DNA from: Aequorivita antarctica | GTDB lineage: Bacteria > Bacteroidota > Bacteroidia > Flavobacteriales > Flavobacteriaceae | Reading direction: 5' to 3' | Assembly: GCF_007997155.1 (NCBI RefSeq) | Contig: NZ_VORT01000001.1 | Coordinates: 124,001 to 188,000, forward strand | DNA length: 64,000 nucleotides | Shown: positions 18,198 to 26,972 of the stretch, piece after piece | How the letters are laid out: each line of letters begins with the position of its first letter | Numbering within the stretch: the stretch's first letter is position 1 | Made by a program: the position numbers and the translations under genes | Notes under the pieces: model-generated | What the model saw: the letters and a program-made list of their open reading frames with translations, nothing else | The model's database searches: none | Told to the model about the DNA's origin: nothing

Positions 18198-18590
18198 TTG
18201 ATACTCTACTTAAAATGTCCGCATTGTAAATTGGAGAATACATTTAAATCTCAAGCAACTTCTCGTATAGAATATGCAATGAGGTACAATACAAAAATTA
18301 AAAAGCAGAATTGCGATAATTGTAATAAAAATATAGAAATTCCATTAAATAAAATATATGCCAAGGAATCAAAACTTACATATTTATCCGCAGGTATTAT
18401 TTTTTTGATTGGTTCTGTTTTAGTTCTAATATTTTGGATAAAAATTCTGAGCAGTTCAAATACCGCGATGGGATTGTATGCTGTAGCATTAATTTTATTA
18501 GTGCCTGTTTGGGTTTATGTAATAATAAAAAAGCAGGATAGAATTAGGGTTAGTACTTTCAATCATACTTATGTAAGTGAAGATCTTTAA
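18198..18590 (+). CDS. Zinc-ribbon two-TM membrane protein, unknown
   Basis: A 130-residue protein with an N-terminal zinc-ribbon-like domain (CPHC at 8-11, CDNC at 40-43) and two membrane helices (about 62-82 and 91-110), ending in a charged tail. The first codon is TTG. The domain looks like a metal-binding knob in front of a small hairpin anchor. I do not recognise a named family. It starts 57 nt after the protease gene, past the palindromic repeat, so its own promoter is possible. Confidence 0.7.
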   Translation: MILYLKCPHCKLENTFKSQATSRIEYAMRYNTKIKKQNCDNCNKNIEIPLNKIYAKESKLTYLSAGIIFLIGSVLVLIFWIKILSSSNTAMGLYAVALILLVPVWVYVIIKKQDRIRVSTFNHTYVSEDL

Positions 18591-18616
18591 TTATTTATCC
18601 TTAATAAAAACTATTA

Positions 18617-19435
18617 ATGCACTCCTTCCTAACCTTCTTCGAAACCATGCCCGTTTGGATGAAAGCGGGGTGGATTTTCTTTGTCCTTTCCATTTTCTGG
18701 GTTTTGGAAGGCTATTACAAACTCGTTTTTACCAAATACAACAAATGGCGGCACGCAAAAACCAATTTAATTTTACTGGCTCTTGTAATGTTGATAAACG
18801 TAGTTTTCGGGATGGCAACCATTGGAGTTTTTCTGTGGCTAAATGATTCAACCTTTGGTTTGCTTCATCTTTTTAATGCTCCGGTTTGGGTTGAATTGCT
18901 GCTTTCAATCATGGTTTTGGATTTGATTGCGCAGTATTTTGTGCATTATCTTCTTCACAAAATAAACTGGATGTGGCGACTGCACACGGTGCACCATTCT
19001 GATAAAAATGTGGATGTAACTACGGGTACGCGCCACCATCCCTTCGACTTTATTATTCGGGAAACTTTTGCTTTAATTGCAGTGGTTATTATGGGAATGC
19101 CGATCCCTTTCTATCTTTTTTATAGAATTTTAAGTGTGCTATTCACGTACTTCACACACGCTAATATTTCCCTTCCAATACAATTGGACAAAGCGCTCAG
19201 CTATGTAATTGTTACGCCGAATATGCACAAATTCCATCACCATTACCAAATGCCTTGGACGGATAGCAACTTTGGAAACATGCTTTCTATTTGGGACCGC
19301 TTTTTCGGAACTTTTGTATACGGAAAAACTTCTGATATTAAATACGGATTGGATATAGCCGATCACAAAAACGATGAAAATATTCTGCAACAACTCAGGC
19401 TTCCTTTTGATAAATCCATTCCTTATAAAAATTGA
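18617..19435 (+). CDS. Sterol desaturase / fatty acid hydroxylase family protein
   Basis: Integral-membrane di-iron oxygenase family, 272 residues with about four to five hydrophobic segments. The histidine clusters that bind the iron pair are present: HYLLH, HTVHH, a HHPFD motif and HKFHHHY near residues 205-215. In bacteria such enzymes hydroxylate or desaturate lipids, including carotenoids and fatty acyl chains. The substrate here is unknown. No sterol-pathway genes are nearby, so 'sterol' is only the family name. Confidence 0.87.
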   Translation: MHSFLTFFETMPVWMKAGWIFFVLSIFWVLEGYYKLVFTKYNKWRHAKTNLILLALVMLINVVFGMATIGVFLWLNDSTFGLLHLFNAPVWVELLLSIMVLDLIAQYFVHYLLHKINWMWRLHTVHHSDKNVDVTTGTRHHPFDFIIRETFALIAVVIMGMPIPFYLFYRILSVLFTYFTHANISLPIQLDKALSYVIVTPNMHKFHHHYQMPWTDSNFGNMLSIWDRFFGTFVYGKTSDIKYGLDIADHKNDENILQQLRLPFDKSIPYKN

Positions 19436-19508
19436 ATTTAACACTATCGCTATTTAGTTAACATAAAGTTAACCGCCTGTTTATCAATAATATCGTATCT
19501 TGTTGATT

Positions 19509-19880
19509 ATGATAAAAACAGATAGAGACGAAAACATGGAGATTCTACAGGAATCTGTGGCCTATTTAGAAAAGAGGGGTTTTGAACACATTCAGGCTGA
19601 TGTGGAAGGTTATGAAACTCCAAAATCCTATCACAAAAAGGATAGCGATGTGGTAATTACTCCAGACATAGTAGCAGATCGCGCTGGAATAAAACACTAT
19701 TTTGAAATTAGTCTTAAATCTGCAAAACCAAGACTTTTGAAGTCGAAATGGCAATTTCTTGATACGTTAACGAGAATGCGAAACCAACGCTTCAGAATAA
19801 TTACGCGCCGCGGACATTACAAATTCACGGATGAAATGCTGAAAGATCTTAATTTGGAAAAAAACCTTATTAAGCTCTAA
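19509..19880 (+). CDS. Small PD-(D/E)XK-nuclease-like protein, unknown
   Basis: A 123-residue protein starting at ATG 19509 (an in-frame TTG lies at 19500). The centre reads SDVVITPDIVAD then FEISLKS, which resembles the PD...(D/E)xK core of restriction-endonuclease-like folds, although the last motif is E-I-S-L-K and not E-x-K. A basic segment follows (RMRNQRFRIITRRGH). This family guess is weak. Its last 11 bases overlap the convergent acetyltransferase gene. Confidence 0.65.
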   Translation: MIKTDRDENMEILQESVAYLEKRGFEHIQADVEGYETPKSYHKKDSDVVITPDIVADRAGIKHYFEISLKSAKPRLLKSKWQFLDTLTRMRNQRFRIITRRGHYKFTDEMLKDLNLEKNLIKL

Positions 19881-20310
19881 CCATTGCAATGTGTGGGATG
19901 CCGTCTTCCAGATAACGGTCGCCAAAGGTTTTAAAACCATGGCTTTCGTAAAAAATTACTAAATATATTTGAGCCGATATTTTTATTTTATCTGCTTTAT
20001 ATTTTGTTTTAATCGCTTTTATGGACGCTTTGGTTATTTCGTGTCCATAACCAAGTTTTCGGTAGTTTTCACGCACCAAAACTCTCCCTATAGAGGCGTC
20101 ATCGAAATAATCCCCCGCTTTGAAACAGCGGGTGTAAGCCACTAGAATACCATCTTCCCAACCCATTATGTGTAAAGCGCGCTCGTCCTTTCCATCAATA
20201 TCTTGATAAACACAATCCTGTTCTACCACAAATACTTCGCTTCGCAATTGTAAAACATCATACAATTCTTTCGTGCTCAATTCTTCAAAATTCTTTACTT
20301 CAATTTCCAT
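19870..20310 (-). CDS. GNAT acetyltransferase, ElaA-like
   Basis: A 146-residue GCN5-related N-acetyltransferase. The N-terminus with LYDVLQLRSEVFVVEQDCVYQDIDGKD matches the ElaA group closely, and the acetyl-CoA loop is in RVLVRENYRKLGYGHEI. The substrate of this group is not well known. It is the last gene of an apparent minus-strand operon after rpiB and the CDF transporter (16-nt gap) and overlaps the opposing gene by 11 nt at its 3' end. Confidence 0.88.
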   Translation of the reverse strand: MEIEVKNFEELSTKELYDVLQLRSEVFVVEQDCVYQDIDGKDERALHIMGWEDGILVAYTRCFKAGDYFDDASIGRVLVRENYRKLGYGHEITKASIKAIKTKYKADKIKISAQIYLVIFYESHGFKTFGDRYLEDGIPHIAMVRA

Positions 20311-20326
20311 AGCATTTTAAATAAAA

Positions 20327-21244
20327 TCAATCCTGAACAATAATATCCTTTGAATCGTCCTTTTGGTGTTCGGGCTGGATTGTTACGTGGTTTATTCCAA
20401 AGTCATGATAAAGTAATTCTTCAACCTTCGTGAGTACAGCATCAAATTGTGAAAGAGTGACGTCTTCATGAAAATCAATATGTGCCTCCAAATGCGTTTC
20501 ATGTTCGTTGAGCTGCCAAATATGCATGTGGTGCGCGTTTTTTATCTCGGGTATTTTACAAATTGCCTCATTAATTAGTTCCAAATTTAAATCATCTGGC
20601 GTAAAAAGCATTAATACCTTATAGGAACTTTTTAATAAGCTATAACCCATAACAATTAAATAAATAGCAATTATAAAAGTTAAAATGCTATCCACCCAAA
20701 ACCATTCAAAATATTTCATCAATAAACCACCAATCAAAACAGCGACAGACGCAGCCATATCAGTTAGCAAATGCAAATACGCAGAGCGCATATTCATATT
20801 GCTTTTTGAATCTTTATAAAGAAGAATTACACTAAACCCATTTACAACGATTCCCAAAAGAGCCAACCAAATAACTAAACCACTTTCTATGTGTTGTTGA
20901 TTTTCAAAACGAAGAATTGCCTCGTAAATAAGGTAAATAGCAACAATTATTAAAGTAGCCGAATTAACAAAAGCAGCAATTATTTCAGCACGCTTGTAAC
21001 CAAATGTTTTTTCAACCGATGCGTCCTTTTTTGAATATCTATCAGCAACATAGCTTACGGATAAAGAAAGTACGTCGCTGAAATTGTGCAAGGCGTCAGA
21101 AAGCAAAGACAAACTACCAGAAATTAATCCGCCAATTACTTGGGCGACCGTAATAACAATATTCAATAGAATGGAGAGTAAAAGCTTTCTTCCTTTCAAA
21201 TCAGGGTGTGAATGGTTATGGGAATGCACGTGGCTGTGGGACAT
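20327..21244 (-). CDS. Cation diffusion facilitator (zinc-type) transporter
   Basis: Inner-membrane metal/proton antiporter of the CDF family, 305 residues. A His-rich N-terminus (HSHVHSHNHSH) precedes six membrane helices with the metal-site motifs SLLSDALHNFSDVLSL and HLLTDMAASVAVL, then a cytoplasmic domain (about 215-295) with HHMHIWQLNEHETHLEAHI. The His/Asp pattern is that of Zn2+ (CzcD/ZitB-like) exporters. It lies 9 nt after rpiB in the same operon. Confidence 0.92.
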   Translation of the reverse strand: MSHSHVHSHNHSHPDLKGRKLLLSILLNIVITVAQVIGGLISGSLSLLSDALHNFSDVLSLSVSYVADRYSKKDASVEKTFGYKRAEIIAAFVNSATLIIVAIYLIYEAILRFENQQHIESGLVIWLALLGIVVNGFSVILLYKDSKSNMNMRSAYLHLLTDMAASVAVLIGGLLMKYFEWFWVDSILTFIIAIYLIVMGYSLLKSSYKVLMLFTPDDLNLELINEAICKIPEIKNAHHMHIWQLNEHETHLEAHIDFHEDVTLSQFDAVLTKVEELLYHDFGINHVTIQPEHQKDDSKDIIVQD

Positions 21245-21253
21245 TTTAATATT

Positions 21254-21685
21254 TTATGAACACGCTATTTTTTCTACGCGTTTTTGATGACGGCCTCCTT
21301 CAAAATCGGTTTTTAAAAAAGTTTTCACCATTTCAACAGCTTGTGGTTTACTAGTGAAACGTGCCGGAATGCTTAAAATATTAGCATTGTTGTGTTGGCG
21401 GGCAAGCTCGGTAATTTCTTTGGTCCAGCAAAGTGCAGAACGTACTTTTTGATGTTTGTTAGCGGTCATGTTCGCTCCATTTCCGCTACCGCATATTATA
21501 ATGCCAAAATCCACTTTTCCGTTTTCCACATCATTTGCTACAGGATGCACAAAATCTGGATAATCCACACTTGCCTCAGAGTCGGTTCCGTGGTTAATAA
21601 CTGTGTGTCCTTCTTTTTCAAGAAAAGAAACTATTTCAAACTTATACTCAGTACCTGCGTGATCGTTGCCGATGGAAATTTTCAT
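21254..21685 (-). CDS. rpiB: Ribose-5-phosphate isomerase B
   Basis: Interconverts ribose 5-phosphate and ribulose 5-phosphate in the pentose phosphate pathway. The 143-residue protein has the LacAB/RpiB fold with GNDHAG at 6-11 and the active-site Cys65 in GIIICGSGNGANM. First gene of an operon with the CDF transporter and the acetyltransferase, transcribed away from the long AT-rich gap. Confidence 0.93.
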   Translation of the reverse strand: MKISIGNDHAGTEYKFEIVSFLEKEGHTVINHGTDSEASVDYPDFVHPVANDVENGKVDFGIIICGSGNGANMTANKHQKVRSALCWTKEITELARQHNNANILSIPARFTSKPQAVEMVKTFLKTDFEGGRHQKRVEKIACS

Positions 21686-21699
21686 GACTAAATTTTTTT

Positions 21700-21707
21700 C
21701 AAAGATA
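21700..21707 (-). promoter_or_regulatory. -7 promoter element of the rpiB operon
   Basis: The minus strand reads TATCTTTG, a perfect TAnnTTTG, 14 nt upstream of the rpiB ATG. Confidence 0.55.
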
Positions 21708-22335
21708 AAGCATCGTCTTTTTATTTAAAGATAAATGGATTATTAATTATCTCAACGTTTGTGTTCAACACCTATTGAAAATCAATTGATAACGATTTCT
21801 TAACGTGTTATTGATAATTTAGTTAACAACATTGTTGATATTTGTTTACTTAATAAGACAAGTAAAATTGCAGGGGTAATTATTATTTACAATAGGTTCA
21901 AAAATTTAAATAGACCAAAAATTTAAACCCTTTTTTACATGTTATTTGTTAGCAAGATTCTTCCTGTTTCAAACAAAATTTCCATAAAAACTTATGAGTT
22001 TTCAGTTGTTAAAATAGGTTGTTCACAGTTGTTAACTTCTTATGTTATTTCATTATTTTTAAGCGTTTTAAATCTTAAATATATGTTAATAACGTATTAT
22101 TAAAAAACAATAAATTGATTTCAAAACAAATCTTCAAAAAGTTATAGTACATATTAACACCCTATAATCATCACCATTTTTATTTTAATAATTTAAAAAA
22201 AGGAAATGATGTATTAATATATGTTGATAACAATAAAAAAGGGAAAAGGGAGCCAGGACTATAGATACAATATTTTTAAAAATGTTTAATTTGACTAATA
22301 GTTTTATCTTGCTTCTTGTTTCTTGCTTCAAAATT
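21708..22335. other. Long AT-rich gene-free region; weak origin candidate
   Basis: About 630 nt without a credible gene. It is strikingly AT-rich and holds repeated GTTAAC and TGTTRATAA-type words: TGTTGATAT (21833), TGTTAATAA (22084), TGTTGATAA (22222) and TTGTTCACA (22019 area). Each is one or two mismatches from the DnaA-box consensus TTATNCACA or its complement. No perfect DnaA box is present. Genes on both sides point away from it except the small DUF2007-like gene at the right edge. It could be an origin, a regulatory region or an unrecognised RNA. Confidence 0.35.
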
Positions 22336-22575
22336 TCAAACTATTTTCAAACTGGAAGGATAATCTAGATTTTTAATAATTTCCGCTGCTTGTTCAATAT
22401 CGTCAATATGTACTTGAAGTCTAATACCACCAATAGTGTTGGGATAAAATGGAAAAACACTATTCATTACTTCATTCATAAAAATATATCGAATCTCTTC
22501 TTGATCAAACAAAAGCTGAAGCACTGCATATTCTGCAGAATAAGAAAAAACAGCGATGGTTTTAAAATGCTTCAT
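22336..22575 (-). CDS. DUF2007-like small protein
   Basis: A 79-residue cytoplasmic protein. It begins with a strand-rich FKTIAVFSYSAEYAVLQLLFD and continues to a C-terminal LQVHIDDIEQAAEIIKNLDY helix, the pattern of the DUF2007 family (sometimes called putative signal-transducing proteins; fold related to PII-like ferredoxin folds). Function unknown. Isolated between the AT-rich gap and the divergent rnr gene. Confidence 0.75.
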   Translation of the reverse strand: MKHFKTIAVFSYSAEYAVLQLLFDQEEIRYIFMNEVMNSVFPFYPNTIGGIRLQVHIDDIEQAAEIIKNLDYPSSLKIV

Positions 22576-22685
22576 TTTAGAATATTACTGAAATCAGAGA
22601 CCCTTACTAAGGTACTAAATCTTTCCTAATGTAAACACGTCATTCCTTGAGAAGTAGTACTTTTACATTTATTACAAAATAAACT

Positions 22686-24887
22686 ATGCCTAAACAAAAA
22701 CGTAAAATTAAAAACAATAAAATTGAAAATCTTTCCCAAACTATATTAAACATTCTTCGGAAAGATCATTCACAAGCATTTAACTACAAACAAATTGCCG
22801 CAAAACTCCAACTGGACGATCCTAGCAGCAGAAACCAAATAGTAAAAAAACTAAAAGATCTGCAAGGAAAGGGCACTATTCAAGAAATTGAGCGTGGCAA
22901 ATATATACTTACCCCTTCACAAAATTATTACACAGGAAGAGTAGATATAGCAGGCCGTGGCCAAGGTTATATTATTGTCGAGGATTTAGAAGAAGATATT
23001 TATGTGAAAAGCCAAAACTTAAACAAAGCCTTAAATGGCGATATTGTTGAAGTTTATGTTTTCAAACGCAAAAAAGGTGGTAAGACCGAAGGAGAAGTAA
23101 CCAAGATTTTAGAGAGAAAAAGAACTGAGTTTGTAGGTACCATTCAAGTACAGGAAAACTTTGCATTTGTTGATGTTACCGATTATAAAATGTACACCGA
23201 TATTTTTGTTCCTAAGAATAAAATAAACGGTGCAAAAAATGGAGAAAAAGTTTTGGTGGCTATGGAAGATTGGCCAGAAAAAGCTGATTCCCCCTTCGGA
23301 AGCGTTATAAAAGTTCTCGGAATGCCAGGTGAACACAATACGGAAATCCATTCCATTCTTGCACAATACGGGCTGCCGTATGAATTTCCAAAGGAAGTTG
23401 AAGATTACGCCAATAACATTGACACTTCAATACAAGCTTCTGAAATAAAAAAACGTCGCGATATGCGCGATGTGCTCACATTTACAATAGATCCAAAAGA
23501 TGCAAAGGATTTTGACGATGCCCTTTCCTTTGAAAAATTAGACAACGGAAATTACGAAATAGGAATACATATTGCAGACGTTTCACATTATCTAACTCCA
23601 GGAAACGAACTGGATGATGAAGCTTACGAACGCGCAACATCAGTTTATTTAGTAGATAGAGTGGTACCCATGCTACCAGAAATTCTTTCAAACAACGCTT
23701 GTTCGCTTCGTCCGAATGAGGAAAAATATACTTTCTCTGCAGTATTCGAAATAAACCCAAAAGCAGAAATTGTAAAACAATGGTTTGGAAGAACTGTAAC
23801 TTACAGTGATGCGCGTTTTGCTTATGAAGAAGCACAGCACATAATTGAAAATCCTACTGAAGAAATACATACAATTCCCTCAAATATTTCAATTACAGAT
23901 ACGGAATACACAGTTAAGCCAGAAATTGCTAAAGCTATATTAGAAATGGATCGATTAGCAAAAATATTACGTACAAAACGTATGCGAGCCGGTGCTATTT
24001 CATTTGATAAAGTGGAAGTGAAATTTATTCTCGATGAAAAAAGCAACCCAGAGGGTGTTTATTTCAAAGAAAGTAAAGATGCCAACAAACTGATTGAGGA
24101 ATTCATGCTTTTAGCAAACAGAAGTGTGGCTGAATTCATAGGAAAACAAGAACCAAAAAAGACCTTTGTTTACCGTGTCCACGACGAACCGGATGATGAA
24201 AAAATAGCCGCTCTTGAAAATATAATCAAACGTTTCGGGTATAAACTGAACACTAAAGATCGTCATACTACCGCAACTTCAATGAACCAACTTTTAAAGG
24301 ATGTTCACGGAAAAAAAGAACAGAATTTAATTGATACGCTGACCATACGCAGTATGAGCAAGGCAATGTACACCACTCATAACATTGGTCACTACGGTTT
24401 GGCTTTTGATTATTACACACATTTTACTTCGCCAATTCGTCGTTATCCAGATGTGATGGTACATCGCTTGTTGCAACACTATTTAGACAACGGAAAATCG
24501 GCCAAAGAGGAAGAATACGAAGAAAAATGTGGTCACAGCAGCGATATGGAAAATCTCGCCACCAATGCCGAACGCGATAGCATAAAATATATGCAGGTGA
24601 AGTATATGCAGGATCATCAGGATCAAGACTTTTTGGGTGTAATTTCTGGAGTAACCGAATGGGGAATTTATATAGAAATTATATCGAATAAATGTGAAGG
24701 AATGGTCCGTTTACAAGATTTGCAGGACGACCGTTACGAATTTGACAAAGATGAATATGCAGTAATTGGCCAGCGAACCAATAAAATTTACCGTCTTGGT
24801 GATGAAGTATACGTAAAAGTGAAAAATGCTGATTTAGTGAAGAAGCATTTAGACTTTACGATGCTGGGACACGGAAAAGATTTTTAA
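22686..24887 (+). CDS. rnr: Ribonuclease R
   Basis: 3'-5' exoribonuclease that degrades structured RNA. The 733-residue protein has an N-terminal winged-helix region (about 15-75), cold-shock domains (about 80-230), the RNB catalytic domain with the metal-binding motif DPKDAKDFDDA at 269-279, and a C-terminal S1 domain (about 650-728, GVISGVTEWGIYIEI). It starts with ATG and runs 17 nt before a GIN-domain gene. Confidence 0.95.
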   Translation: MPKQKRKIKNNKIENLSQTILNILRKDHSQAFNYKQIAAKLQLDDPSSRNQIVKKLKDLQGKGTIQEIERGKYILTPSQNYYTGRVDIAGRGQGYIIVEDLEEDIYVKSQNLNKALNGDIVEVYVFKRKKGGKTEGEVTKILERKRTEFVGTIQVQENFAFVDVTDYKMYTDIFVPKNKINGAKNGEKVLVAMEDWPEKADSPFGSVIKVLGMPGEHNTEIHSILAQYGLPYEFPKEVEDYANNIDTSIQASEIKKRRDMRDVLTFTIDPKDAKDFDDALSFEKLDNGNYEIGIHIADVSHYLTPGNELDDEAYERATSVYLVDRVVPMLPEILSNNACSLRPNEEKYTFSAVFEINPKAEIVKQWFGRTVTYSDARFAYEEAQHIIENPTEEIHTIPSNISITDTEYTVKPEIAKAILEMDRLAKILRTKRMRAGAISFDKVEVKFILDEKSNPEGVYFKESKDANKLIEEFMLLANRSVAEFIGKQEPKKTFVYRVHDEPDDEKIAALENIIKRFGYKLNTKDRHTTATSMNQLLKDVHGKKEQNLIDTLTIRSMSKAMYTTHNIGHYGLAFDYYTHFTSPIRRYPDVMVHRLLQHYLDNGKSAKEEEYEEKCGHSSDMENLATNAERDSIKYMQVKYMQDHQDQDFLGVISGVTEWGIYIEIISNKCEGMVRLQDLQDDRYEFDKDEYAVIGQRTNKIYRLGDEVYVKVKNADLVKKHLDFTMLGHGKDF

Positions 24888-24904
24888 AATCTAAAAAGAA
24901 ACCG

Positions 24905-25588
24905 ATGAAAAAATTAATATTTATAAGTGTACTTTTTATAACCTCTTTTGCTTTTTCGCAAGAAGAAATAAAAACAGAAGTTGGTGATTTTAGTGAACTA
25001 AAGGTTTACGACCTTATAACCGTAAAACTTATTCCGTCTGATGAAAATAGGGTGGTTATTGCTGGTAAGAATACTGAATATGTAAAAACTATCAACGATA
25101 ACGGCGTATTGAAAATACGGATGGAACTTGAAGAGCGTTTTGATGGCAATGCTACTACTGTGACCGTTTTCTTTAAAAACATTGCTATTATTGACGCCAA
25201 TGAAGGATCAAAAATATATTCAGAAACTGAAATAAGAATAGCTTCTTTAGAACTAAAAACTCAAGAGGGAGGAAAAATTGACATTGCTGTAGCTACAGAA
25301 AATCTAAATATTAAATCGGTTTCTGGTGGTGTTATTGAAGTAAAAGGAACTACCCAAAGACAAGACATCAACATAAATTCAGGCGGTGTTTATGAAGCTA
25401 AAGAACTTATTTCAAAGGAAACCTATGTTACCGTAACTGCTGGGGGATCTGCAACTGTTTTCGCTACAGACATAGTGGATGCAAAAGTTACTGCAGGTGG
25501 GTATATTACAGTTTATGGAAATCCGAATGAGGTAAAAAAGAAAAAACTTGCTGGCGGAAAAATTGAAATAGTAAAAGGTAAAAATTAA
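24905..25588 (+). CDS. GIN/DUF2807 domain secreted protein
   Basis: A 227-residue exported protein with a signal peptide (about 1-18, ending AFSQ) and the putative auto-transporter adhesin 'head GIN' domain (DUF2807), a repetitive right-handed beta structure common in Bacteroidota. Gly-Gly turns recur about every 20 residues in the second half (EGGKID, SGGVIEV, SGGVYEA, AGGSATV, AGGYITV, AGGKIEI). Role unknown; periplasmic or surface location is inferred. Follows rnr by 17 nt. Confidence 0.83.
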   Translation: MKKLIFISVLFITSFAFSQEEIKTEVGDFSELKVYDLITVKLIPSDENRVVIAGKNTEYVKTINDNGVLKIRMELEERFDGNATTVTVFFKNIAIIDANEGSKIYSETEIRIASLELKTQEGGKIDIAVATENLNIKSVSGGVIEVKGTTQRQDININSGGVYEAKELISKETYVTVTAGGSATVFATDIVDAKVTAGGYITVYGNPNEVKKKKLAGGKIEIVKGKN

Positions 25589-25634
25589 AATTTTACTGTA
25601 ATTGGGTAAAAGTAATTTGTATTTTTACCCTACT

Positions 25635-26348
25635 ATGTTTGACGGTTTACTCTACGCTGCATTTTACGGATTTTTATTGGCATTTGCCGTCGGCCCTGTG
25701 TTTTTTACATTGATTGAGACAGCGATTACTAAAGGAATTAAGGCAGCAATATTTTTCGATCTTGGCGCACTCGTTGCAGATATAATTTTCATATTTATAG
25801 CCTTTTTCAGTACAAGTAGAATATTAGAAAAAGTGAAGCACGATCCAGGCCTTCTCATCTTTGGAGGTGCCATTTTGATAGCTTATGGAATAATTTCATA
25901 CATCCGCACCAACAAATCTATTTTTAAAATTGTTCGCGAACACTATGCTGTAAACGTGAAAAAAAACCTCGGTGGATTATTTCTGAAAGGCTTCCTCTTG
26001 AATTTTGTGAACTTCGGTGTTTTGGCAGGTTGGATAGGAACTTTGATTATGGCAAATGCCCTTACCACTTCAGAAAATGGTGTACTTCTTTTTATTGCCA
26101 CTGTATTGGCAACCTTCTTTCTCACAGACCTTTTAAAAATGCTTTTGGCAAAAAGGCTAAAAAACAAAATGACCCCGCGTTTCATTTTTAAAACAAAAAA
26201 ATGGGTCAGTATTTTAATTTTGGGCTTTGGAATTTTACTGCTTATCCAAGGTGTTTTCCCAAAAGGAGTAGAAGCGGGTCTTGAAAAAATTCCTGGGCAG
26301 CAACATCCTTTAGAAAAACCAATTCCTCCAGTTGAAGAACCGCAATAA
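25635..26348 (+). CDS. LysE family translocator
   Basis: Inner-membrane protein of 237 residues with about six helices, of the LysE/RhtB amino-acid exporter superfamily. The N-terminal motif FAVGPVFFTLIETAITKG is the family signature. The exported solute is unknown. I chose the ATG at 25635; a TTG at 25602 is in frame but adds residues unlike a family N-terminus. A bidirectional hairpin follows. Confidence 0.82.
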   Translation: MFDGLLYAAFYGFLLAFAVGPVFFTLIETAITKGIKAAIFFDLGALVADIIFIFIAFFSTSRILEKVKHDPGLLIFGGAILIAYGIISYIRTNKSIFKIVREHYAVNVKKNLGGLFLKGFLLNFVNFGVLAGWIGTLIMANALTTSENGVLLFIATVLATFFLTDLLKMLLAKRLKNKMTPRFIFKTKKWVSILILGFGILLLIQGVFPKGVEAGLEKIPGQQHPLEKPIPPVEEPQ

Positions 26349-26379
26349 AAAAACCCCAACGATACGTTGAGGTTTTTTT
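26348..26379. terminator. Bidirectional terminator between lysE-like gene and tRNA-Cys
   Basis: AAACCCCAACG-ATA-CGTTGAGGTTT flanked by A and T tracts. On the minus strand the one mismatch becomes a G-U pair, so it works best for tRNA-Cys; on the plus strand it can end the LysE-family transcript. Confidence 0.8.
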
Positions 26380-26380
26380 G

Positions 26381-26451
26381 AGGTATCGAGCGGATTCGAA
26401 CCGCTGTAGCAGCTTTTGCAGAGCTGAGCCTAGCCACTCGGCCACGATACC
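26381..26451 (-). tRNA. tRNA-Cys (anticodon GCA)
   Basis: 71-nt cloverleaf on the minus strand: acceptor GGTATCG/CGATACC, D arm GCCGAGTGGCTAGGC, anticodon stem CAGCT/AGCTG with loop CTGCAAA (anticodon GCA), T arm AGCGG-TTCGAAT-CCGCT, discriminator T. CCA is not encoded. Confidence 0.95.
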
Positions 26452-26508
26452 CTATTAAGCTTGCAAATGTAAAAAAATTAAACTTAAAATTCCTACTTAA
26501 AAAACAAA

Positions 26509-26865
26509 TTACCGTTTCATCTTCATAGTTACACTTACTTCCGCTACATCTCCGCCAATAGGGGGATTTCGTTTTGCAACGGTAACTTTCACTTCGTTAA
26601 CCAGTTCCACCTTCTCCAAAACAGATTCCATTATTCGTTTTGCCACATGTTCCAAAAGTTTGGCACGCTCCGCCATTTCTTTCCGAACAATTTTTTGCAA
26701 CAAAACATAATCCACAGTATCTGCTAATTCATCACTATAGGAAGCCTTTTTTAAATCAGCCTTCACCGAAAGATTCACTATATAGTCAGAGCCTATTTGT
26801 CCTTCTTCAATCAAACACCCGTGAAAGGCGTAAATCTTTATGTTTTTTAAACGAATGGTTCCCAT
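26509..26865 (-). CDS. folB: Dihydroneopterin aldolase
   Basis: Folate-biosynthesis enzyme that cleaves 7,8-dihydroneopterin to 6-hydroxymethyl-dihydropterin and glycolaldehyde. The 118-residue protein has the T-fold signatures IKIYAFHGCLIEEGQIG (9-25), a conserved DYVLLQKIV segment and KRNPPIGGDVAEVSV near the C-terminus. Divergent from glnS through a compact shared promoter region. Confidence 0.93.
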   Translation of the reverse strand: MGTIRLKNIKIYAFHGCLIEEGQIGSDYIVNLSVKADLKKASYSDELADTVDYVLLQKIVRKEMAERAKLLEHVAKRIMESVLEKVELVNEVKVTVAKRNPPIGGDVAEVSVTMKMKR

Positions 26866-26879
26866 GTAATTAGTTTTCG

Positions 26880-26887
26880 CAAAGATA
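26880..26887 (-). promoter_or_regulatory. -7 promoter element of folB
   Basis: The minus strand reads TATCTTTG, a perfect TAnnTTTG, 14 nt upstream of the folB start. Only 19 bp separate it from the divergent glnS -7 element. Confidence 0.6.
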
Positions 26888-26906
26888 CTTTTTTATGTTA
26901 TTTGGT

Positions 26907-26914
26907 TACCTTTG
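26907..26914 (+). promoter_or_regulatory. -7 promoter element of glnS
   Basis: TACCTTTG, a perfect TAnnTTTG. The mRNA would have a leader of about 55 nt before the ATG at 26973. Confidence 0.6.
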
Positions 26915-26972
26915 TACCTCTTAAATACAAAGCATTATTTACAAGACGCAATACGTCTTTAACCTAAAGAAT

